From Chloroflexi bacterium bin125 (lineage in GTDB: Bacteria > Chloroflexota > Dehalococcoidia > Bin125), in the NCBI GenBank assembly GCA_002239025.1, contig MPNM01000002.1, forward strand, positions 1-64,000: 64,000 nucleotides of DNA, in the 5' to 3' direction. Below, in pieces: positions 58,519-64,000 of this stretch. Both the position numbers and the translations under genes were made by a program. The notes under the pieces were generated by a model, which was not told the DNA's origin, did no database searches, and saw only the letters and a list, made by a program, of their open reading frames with translations. Each line of letters opens with the position of its first letter. Within the stretch, counting starts at the first letter, position 1.

Positions 58519-60498
58519 TTAACCGTCTGAATCGAATCGGTCTGGTCGCTGTCTGGCCCAGGAAGCGATCAGCGGGACCGAATCATGCAGCCGTCTGGTA
58601 CGCGAGCCGCCATTCTCGGTGGCGGTTTCGACCGTTGCAGGTCGCGGTATGGAACCTACTGTAGGGCCTGGAGCGGCCGGCGTCGGCAAAGCGGGCGTCG
58701 GTTGGGTAACGGCAGCCGCTGGCATGGCTGGAGGTCCCGACGCGCCCGCTCCAACAGGTGCTGCCCCTGGTGGACCTCCGGGCGGACCCGGACCAGCGCC
58801 GGGCGGCCTGTTGGCGGACGCCATCGCGCGAGCATTGGCCATCATTTCCGCTTGTGTCTGGAATTTAACTCGGGGCAAAATGATCGCGATTGCCAGCACG
58901 ACCAGCATCAAAATCGACGAGTACAGGAAGACATCGGTTACCGGTACAGCCAAGGCCTCGCGGGCCGTCATGATCACTGCATCAGAGCTACCAGGCGATT
59001 GCCGTTCCAATCCCTGTCGGAAGCCTTCTAACGCGTCCGGATTGAGCAGCGTTTCCGGACGGTCTTTGAGCGCGTCAAATCCAACTGGGAACGCCTTGGT
59101 GAGCTGCCCGGAGAATCCACTGACGATCATCGCACCGAACAGCGAAACGCCGATCGCTGCGCCAATCTGCCGGAAGAACTGGTTCGTCGCGGTGCCCGCG
59201 CCGAGCAGATTGAAGGGCAGTGAGTTCTGCATCAGCAGCGAGTACAGCGGCATCAATGTGCCCATCGAGGCGCCCATGATGAACATGTAGACGCGAGCGA
59301 GCGTCAGGCTGGAATCGACTTCAAGCGTCGAGAGCAGGAACAGCGCAACGGCCGCGCCGCCGCCGCCAAGTACGGCGAGGACCTTGTACTGTCCTGTTCG
59401 CGCGAGCAATTGTCCGGTGATGATCGACATCGGAACGACGCCGAGGCTCATCGGCAGTGTCACCAAACCGGAATTTGTGGCGGAGATTCCCTGTGCTCCC
59501 TGAAGGAAGAAGGGCAGATTGATCATCGCGCCCATCATCGCGACCCCGACGGCGAACATCACCACAGTGCAGAGGAAATAGATCCGGTTCTGGAACATGG
59601 GCAGCGGCATGATGCCGTGCTCGCCCTTGCGACGCGCGGTCCGCCACCAGATGAATGCCGCGACCACAGCGACGATCAAACAGGCGATGATCGGCGAATC
59701 GAGCCAGCCGAACTGGTTGCCACCCATTGAGAAGGCCAGCAACAGCGGCGTCACGGCGACGATCAGCAAGCTCGCGCCTAGCCAGTCGGTCGGCTGCCGG
59801 TTGGGATGTTGCGGCTTCTGCCGCGGCATGAGCATGGTGATCGCGAGCAGTCCCACACCACCGACCGGAATGTTGATGTAGAAGACCCAGCGCCAGGAAA
59901 GTTCGTCGGTCAGTACCCCGCCGGCGAGCGGACCGATGATGCTGGCCAGCGCGAAGGTCCCACCGATAATCCCGGCCCAGCGGCCGCGCTCGGCAGGCGC
60001 GAAGTAATCGCCCATCGTCGTAAAGGCGTTGGCCATGATGAATGCAGCGCCGAAGCCCTGCAGCAATCGGAATCCGATCAGTTCCCACATGCTCCCGGAT
60101 GCACCACAGAGCGCAGAGGAGATCAGGAAGATCACGATGCCAACAAGCAGGAACGGCTTGCGACCATAGACATCGGAAAGCTTGCCGATGATCGGAACGA
60201 TGACGGTCGAGCCGAGCAGGTAGGAGGTCGCCGGCCAGGCGAAGAGGTCAAGCCCGCCGAGGTCGCCGACGGCTTTCGGCGCTGCCACGCTCCAGATGGT
60301 CTGGTCGAGCGCTGCCAGGAACAGCGCCAGCATGACACAGATCATGATCAGCACCTTGCGGCGCTGTGGCAACATCCAACCAGGTGGGACCTCTCCCATG
60401 CCCGGCATGCCCATCGGAGGCCCGCCTGGAGCTGTAGGAAGCGGTCCTGTCGGGGCGCCCCCTTGTCCGTTCGTCGAACGCGGCGGCCCCGCAGACAT
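58519..60498 (-). CDS. EmrB/QacA-type MFS drug exporter (14 helices) with low-complexity ends
   Basis: The 659-residue protein belongs to the DHA2 group: FLAALDQTIWSVAAP at helix 1, motif A GKLSDVYGRKPF and WRWVFYINIPVGG before helix 6. Fourteen helices span about 48-565. Both ends are unusual: a Gly/Pro/Met-rich N terminus (about 1-45) and a 90-residue Pro/Ala/Gly-rich C-terminal tail (RPPGAGPGPPGGPPG). The gene starts inside the TAA of the MarR regulator gene (TAATG), so expression is linked and repression by the MarR protein is likely. Substrate unknown. Confidence 0.9.
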   Translation of the reverse strand: MSAGPPRSTNGQGGAPTGPLPTAPGGPPMGMPGMGEVPPGWMLPQRRKVLIMICVMLALFLAALDQTIWSVAAPKAVGDLGGLDLFAWPATSYLLGSTVIVPIIGKLSDVYGRKPFLLVGIVIFLISSALCGASGSMWELIGFRLLQGFGAAFIMANAFTTMGDYFAPAERGRWAGIIGGTFALASIIGPLAGGVLTDELSWRWVFYINIPVGGVGLLAITMLMPRQKPQHPNRQPTDWLGASLLIVAVTPLLLAFSMGGNQFGWLDSPIIACLIVAVVAAFIWWRTARRKGEHGIMPLPMFQNRIYFLCTVVMFAVGVAMMGAMINLPFFLQGAQGISATNSGLVTLPMSLGVVPMSIITGQLLARTGQYKVLAVLGGGGAAVALFLLSTLEVDSSLTLARVYMFIMGASMGTLMPLYSLLMQNSLPFNLLGAGTATNQFFRQIGAAIGVSLFGAMIVSGFSGQLTKAFPVGFDALKDRPETLLNPDALEGFRQGLERQSPGSSDAVIMTAREALAVPVTDVFLYSSILMLVVLAIAIILPRVKFQTQAEMMANARAMASANRPPGAGPGPPGGPPGAAPVGAGASGPPAMPAAAVTQPTPALPTPAAPGPTVGSIPRPATVETATENGGSRTRRLHDSVPLIASWARQRPDRFDSDG

Positions 60499-60986
60499 TA
60501 CATCACCTCAGGATCCATTGGCCACGGCGCCAGGACGCCCTGGCGCTCTGCCTCGGCTGTCAGCAGTGTGAAGGTGCGGTCGATATCGTCGAGTTGCTGC
60601 TGGCTGAAGTTGCGGAAGATCTTCCATATCTGGGCCCGGTTGCGAGCCCGCAGTTCATTAATCACCCGCATCCCACGTTCCGTCAGCCAGATCCGGACCC
60701 GTCGCCGGTCCAGGTCATCGCGCTCGCGACGGACCAGACCGTCGCGGACCAGGCGGTCGACGATGCCAGTTGCCGTTGACGGTCGAACCTTGAGCTGCGC
60801 GGCGACCGCTCCGGCCGGTGTGCCAGGACCGGCCTGCAGCATGTACAGGACACGAAGCTGGGACATCGTCAGCCCCAGCTCCTCCCATACCTCCAGACGG
60901 TTGGGGTCGAAGACTCCTGCCGCCCGGCCGTAGTTGTCGAGGATGCTCTCAATCAAGGCGTCAATATTGGAGTTGACCGTGGTCAT
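60498..60986 (-). CDS. MarR-family transcriptional regulator
   Basis: The 162-residue protein has the winged helix-turn-helix of MarR regulators: MSQLRVLYMLQAGPGTPAG, then the recognition helix LKVRPSTATGIVDRLVRDGL and the wing DRRRVRIWLTERG. N- and C-terminal helices form the dimer interface. It sits directly in front of an EmrB-type exporter (one-base overlap) and overlaps the dehydrogenase gene upstream by four bases, so it probably controls the operon in response to an efflux substrate or an aromatic acid. An inverted repeat upstream of the operon (62907) is a candidate binding site. Confidence 0.92.
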   Translation of the reverse strand: MTTVNSNIDALIESILDNYGRAAGVFDPNRLEVWEELGLTMSQLRVLYMLQAGPGTPAGAVAAQLKVRPSTATGIVDRLVRDGLVRRERDDLDRRRVRIWLTERGMRVINELRARNRAQIWKIFRNFSQQQLDDIDRTFTLLTAEAERQGVLAPWPMDPEVM

Positions 60987-62098
60987 GATGAGCCGCCTTT
61001 GCCTCTTGATGCTGGGAACGAGATGCCGCGTTGTTCGCCCAGCGCGATCAGTTGCTCGATGGTTTCTTCGTCCAACGGGATTCCGTGCTTGGCGCGGTCG
61101 GCGCGGGCCATTTCTTCCGGATCGCCCGGAATCAGGACTCGCTCGACGCCGTCGACCGGGGCGATTTCACGAATCGCATCGGCCATTTCCTTCATGCTGG
61201 ACTTGAACTCGTCAGGATCGCAAAACAGGTCGATTCGCCAGGCTGCGAACCATTGTCCCTGGACAAGATTCTGTCCTCGAGGTGAGAACAGTCCGGAACC
61301 GTCGCCTGACAGCACACCCGTCATGATGTCAACCATCAGTCCGAGGCCATAGCCCTTGTGCGAACTCGTCTCAATCGTCGAACCGAGCGGCAACAGGCCG
61401 CCGTTCTTGCGCAGGATGAATGGGTCGTCGCTGTGGTTGCCATCTTCGTCAACGGCCCAGCCCTCGGGCAGCGGCTTGCCTTGCCGTCCGGCGATCTCCA
61501 GCTTGCCGCCCGCGACTGCTGTGGTTGCGACATCGAGCCGGAACGGAGTGCCGCCGGCGATCGGCGCAGCCATGGCGATCGGATTGGTGCCAAAGACGCG
61601 ACCCTTGCCACCCGAGGCCACCGCGATCGGTGGCACATTGCACATCGCCATCCCGATCAGATCGTGCTCGACCGCCATGTGCGCGTAGTACCCGGCGGCG
61701 CCGAAATGGCGTCCGTTGCGCACGGTGACCATGCCCATGCCGCTCGTTTCGGCCTTTTCGATGCAGGTTGACATCGCCTTCTGACAGACGATCGTGCCAA
61801 ATCCACCATCACCGTCCCAGGCAGCCGACACCGGCGTCTCGCGCAGCAACTTGATTTCAGGAGTCGGATTGACGACGCCCGATTCAAAGCCCGGCGCGTA
61901 GCCGATATGCCAGGGAAGGTGTGCGATCCCGTGAGACTCGATGCCAACCAGGTCAGCGTCGATCAGGACATCGGCGCCGATCTCCGCGTCATCGCTTGGC
62001 ACTCCATACGATTGCAGCACGGCCGAAGTGAAGCCACGCAAATCGGAGGCGTCAAAGCGATGACGTGTCTCGGGCGCTTCTCGCCCGATCCAGGCCAC
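60983..62098 (-). CDS. Malate/L-lactate dehydrogenase family (type 2) oxidoreductase
   Basis: The 371-residue NAD(P)-dependent oxidoreductase belongs to the MDH2/LdhA-like (YlbC, AllD, ComC) family, which lacks a Rossmann fold. The substrate-binding string IESHGIAHLP with the catalytic His and the nucleotide-binding region NGRHFGAAGYYAHMAVEHD are visible; KGRVFGTNPIAMAAP follows. Members oxidise or reduce 2-hydroxy acids such as malate, ureidoglycolate and sulfolactate. GTG 62098 lies two bases after the aldolase stop. With the HpcH-type aldolase it may process an aldol product. Confidence 0.9.
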   Translation of the reverse strand: MAWIGREAPETRHRFDASDLRGFTSAVLQSYGVPSDDAEIGADVLIDADLVGIESHGIAHLPWHIGYAPGFESGVVNPTPEIKLLRETPVSAAWDGDGGFGTIVCQKAMSTCIEKAETSGMGMVTVRNGRHFGAAGYYAHMAVEHDLIGMAMCNVPPIAVASGGKGRVFGTNPIAMAAPIAGGTPFRLDVATTAVAGGKLEIAGRQGKPLPEGWAVDEDGNHSDDPFILRKNGGLLPLGSTIETSSHKGYGLGLMVDIMTGVLSGDGSGLFSPRGQNLVQGQWFAAWRIDLFCDPDEFKSSMKEMADAIREIAPVDGVERVLIPGDPEEMARADRAKHGIPLDEETIEQLIALGEQRGISFPASRGKGGSS

Positions 62099-62100
62099 GT

Positions 62101-62877
62101 CTAGTCCTGGCCATAGCTACGGACGGTGCGCAGTCCCTGCGACGAGGCCTGTGCCATGAACTGTCCGTCACTGCCAGAGGGAATGTAGAGCCAGCCCTCC
62201 TCGGCGCGGCGCTTCGCTTCGACGGGGCCAGATGTGAAGATGCCCGGTGCGACGCGGTTGTCGATCCGCCCTGAGGCAGCCAGCACCTCGGCGCATGCGG
62301 CGACATGGTCCGGGTGAGGGTTGTCGGGTCGGACCGGGATGCCCATCGACTTGGCCAGGTCAGCCGGGCCGATGCAGGTTGCGTCGATGCCGGGTACAGA
62401 GAGAATCTCGTCGATTCGCTCGACGGCCTCGATCGTTTCGATTTGAATGATGCAGGCAATTTCGTTGTTTGCCTCGTCGCCGTAGTCGGGACCGCCGTAG
62501 AGAAAGCCTCGATATGCACCAAAGCCGCGCAGTCCATCGGGCGGATACCGGCAGGCGGAGACTGCCTGCTCGGCCTCGGCGCGGTTGTTGACCCAGGGAA
62601 TCACGACGCCGTAGGCGCCGCCGTCGAGGATGCGCTTGATGGTCACCGGGTCGTTCCACTGCGCTCGCGCCATTGGAATTGTATCGGTGGTCGAGATGGC
62701 CTGGAACATCTGAATCATGGTTTGGAGGTCGACGGGAGAGTGTTCGCCGTCGACGACGAGCCAGTCCCAGCCCTGGTGAGCCATAGACTCAGCCGCGAGT
62801 GTCGAGCAGGTGCCAAGCCAGGCGCCGAACGCCGGCTTGCCCTCGGCCCACAGCTGTTTCACCGTGTTCGGTCGCAT
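62101..62877 (-). CDS. HpcH/HpaI-family aldolase
   Basis: The 258-residue TIM-barrel class II aldolase has the metal and substrate residues of the family: WLVVDGEHSPVDLQTMIQMF (His base), CIIQIETIEAVE (metal Glu) and CIGPADLAKSMG (metal Asp). Family enzymes split 4-hydroxy-2-oxo acids into pyruvate and an aldehyde. ATG 62877 follows GGAGGTACTTA on the minus strand. It is the first gene of the five-gene operon; the downstream 2-hydroxy-acid dehydrogenase could act on pyruvate-derived products. Substrate unknown. Confidence 0.9.
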   Translation of the reverse strand: MRPNTVKQLWAEGKPAFGAWLGTCSTLAAESMAHQGWDWLVVDGEHSPVDLQTMIQMFQAISTTDTIPMARAQWNDPVTIKRILDGGAYGVVIPWVNNRAEAEQAVSACRYPPDGLRGFGAYRGFLYGGPDYGDEANNEIACIIQIETIEAVERIDEILSVPGIDATCIGPADLAKSMGIPVRPDNPHPDHVAACAEVLAASGRIDNRVAPGIFTSGPVEAKRRAEEGWLYIPSGSDGQFMAQASSQGLRTVRSYGQD

Positions 62878-62906
62878 TAAGTACCTCCGCTAGCGGGAAC
62901 TAGAAC

Positions 62907-62945
62907 TGTCATCTACGTTGCAAAAAGCCTACACGATAGATGACA
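62907..62945. promoter_or_regulatory. Inverted repeat in the divergent promoter region, probable operator
   Basis: TGTCATCTA (62907-62915) and TAGATGACA (62937-62945) are perfect complements with a 21-base spacer. They lie in the 78-bp gap between the aldolase operon (leftward) and the PP-loop gene (rightward). The 30-base centre-to-centre distance, about three helical turns, suits a dimeric regulator binding one face, perhaps the MarR protein of the operon. Confidence 0.5.
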
Positions 62946-62955
62946 AATTTCTGCC

Positions 62956-63684
62956 ATGAATGCCACTCCCGTTCTGGTCTCCTGGTCATCGGGCAAAGAC
63001 TCTGCGTGGGCGCTGCATGTGCTGCGCCAGCAACCCGAGCGATATGACGTTCGCGGAATCTTCACCACCGTGACGCCACATTTCGATCGCGTCGCCATCC
63101 AGGCGACGCCCCGTCGAGTGTTGCGACTTCAAGCAGACCGTTTGGGACTACCGCTCTACGAAATCCCAATCCCGTATCCATGCCCTAACGAAGCGTATGA
63201 AGCGGCGATGTTGCAATTCCTGGAGCGCGTCCGCAACCTTCCTGATGACTTGACGGCTGAAACCGTTGCCTTCGGTGATCTGTTTCTTGAGGACATTCGC
63301 GAGTATCGAGAATCGAATCTCAACGGAACCGGATTCAATGCGATATTCCCAGTCTGGGGAAGTCCGACGGCCGAGCTCGCCCAGACCATGTTGGAGTCAA
63401 ACCTCAAGGCAATCGTGACGGCGGTCAGTCCGACGTCGCAGTTGGATCGCAGCTTCGCCGGTCGGTGGTTCGATCAGTTGTTCCTGGAAGACCTACCCGA
63501 GGGGACAGATCCGCTGGGCGAAAACGGTGAGTTCCACACGTGCGTCGTCGATGGTCCAATGTTCGACCAACCGATCGCCGCTCGGCCTGGAGAAATCGTC
63601 GGGCGGCCGGTCAGTCGCAACCACGACGGAAGCGGCGGAACGGTCACCGCCTGGTACGCCGACGTGGAACTGCTGGAGAGCTAG
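62956..63684 (+). CDS. Dph6/MJ0570-like PP-loop ATP-binding protein
   Basis: The 242-residue protein has the N-type ATP pyrophosphatase loop SWSSGKDSAWAL (9-20) and the family C-terminal string DPLGENGEFHTCVVDGP. This is the diphthine-ammonia ligase (Dph6) group, although bacteria make no diphthamide, so bacterial members must do another ATP-dependent amidation or adenylation. LFLEDIREYRESNLNGTGF fits the substrate-binding half. ATG 62956 begins directly after the operator-like repeat. No partner gene is obvious. Confidence 0.85.
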   Translation: MNATPVLVSWSSGKDSAWALHVLRQQPERYDVRGIFTTVTPHFDRVAIQATPRRVLRLQADRLGLPLYEIPIPYPCPNEAYEAAMLQFLERVRNLPDDLTAETVAFGDLFLEDIREYRESNLNGTGFNAIFPVWGSPTAELAQTMLESNLKAIVTAVSPTSQLDRSFAGRWFDQLFLEDLPEGTDPLGENGEFHTCVVDGPMFDQPIAARPGEIVGRPVSRNHDGSGGTVTAWYADVELLES

Positions 63685-63775
63685 GGTCTGTTCAGATAGG
63701 GCAGCGAATAGTCGCATGCGTGGATCAGTGCATCGCCGGTGGGGAGCGGGACCCCCTCAGCCGTCGGCAGTTCCC

Positions 63776-63985
63776 CTGCAAGAGACCGATGCACAACCTC
63801 CAATTCCCCTCTCCCCCCCTTGCGGGGGGAGATGTCACAGAGTGACAGAGGGGGGCGGCTGGCGACGACCAGATAGGGCCAACAGGCAGGGAACCCCCTC
63901 TGCCTTCGGCATCTCCCCCGCAAGGGGGAGAAGGGGAGACATGTATCAGTTTCTGCAATGAGGAGCGGGGAACCCAGATGCGGGC
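63776..63985. repeat. Hairpin-rich interspersed repeat, copy 2 (inverted relative to copy 1)
   Basis: It begins CTGCAAGAGACCGATGCACAACC and contains CCCCCCCTTGCGGGGGG, TGTCACAGAGTGACA and CCCCCGCAAGGGGG hairpins. The reverse complement of 57761-57985 matches it at both ends and in the hairpins, while the 45 or so middle bases differ. Beyond 63985 only window-edge sequence remains. The 300-bp stretch from 63685 to 64000 holds no gene. Confidence 0.8.
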
Positions 63986-64000
63986 GGCACGACGTTCGCA

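Noticed and set aside
1-64000. CRISPR arrays, transposases, integrases
   Set aside because: No regularly spaced repeat array and no transposase or integrase gene was found in any frame.

Overview
The window looks like a chromosome segment from a high-GC free-living bacterium. The best guess is a Chloroflexota member close to the Dehalococcoidia/SAR202 groups. This rests on gene content only: six CaiB/BaiF-type CoA-transferase domains per side of the window's middle (one double-length gene plus four single ones), crotonases, MaoC dehydratases, an RraA-like protein, a HpcH/HpaI aldolase, a type-2 malate/lactate dehydrogenase and glycolate oxidase DEF. No rRNA, ribosomal protein or other firm taxonomic marker is present, so the placement is an inference.

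Bases 1 to about 15,100 are an accessory region. It starts with a fragment of a TOPRIM-type (OLD-like) ATPase. A minus-strand run follows: an N6-adenine DNA methyltransferase, a large protein with an Hsp90/MORC-like ATPase at one end and a histidine-kinase core at the other, a response regulator with an unrecognised effector domain, and an unrecognised last gene. Divergently comes a protein with a PD-(D/E)xK-like nuclease signature. Then come decayed HTH/coiled-coil and zinc-finger genes, a carbamoyltransferase paralogue with altered substrate motifs, and a large secreted propeller-like protein. Related direct repeats lie at 1097-1216 and 14987-15106, with a partial copy near 7604-7645, so they bracket the modules. 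The methyltransferase/dual-ATPase/response-regulator set is the best candidate for an undescribed defence or signalling system.

From about 15,100 onward the window looks like ordinary chromosome. 15-26 kb holds a methyltransferase, two cyclophilin genes (one with tandem domains), a HadAB-like dehydratase pair, a double CoA-transferase, tRNA-Pro(TGG), pyrD, an Mrp-type ATPase and an NYN nuclease-like protein. 26-35 kb is a nine-gene minus-strand run: two CoA-transferases, a small membrane protein, a CinA C-terminal protein, an alpha/beta hydrolase, glcD-glcE-glcF and an MBL hydrolase. It is divergent from two more CoA-transferases across a 48-bp gap. 38-53 kb holds two crotonases, a Crp/Fnr regulator, an RraA-like protein, two paralogous MFS transporters, an HtrA protease, an RlpA-like protein, a HEAT-SpoU fusion, an SDR, a flavin reductase, a TVP38-type membrane protein and a GSAM-like aminotransferase. 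53-58 kb is gltB. 58-63 kb is a tight five-gene operon (aldolase, dehydrogenase, MarR regulator, 14-TM MFS exporter, small membrane protein) divergent from a Dph6-like PP-loop ATPase. Two inverted copies of a hairpin-rich interspersed repeat (about 57.8 and 63.8 kb) flank that operon.

The metabolic theme of the chromosomal part is acyl-CoA and hydroxy-acid catabolism: CoA activation by transfer, hydration/dehydration, aldol cleavage and oxidation of 2-hydroxy acids.
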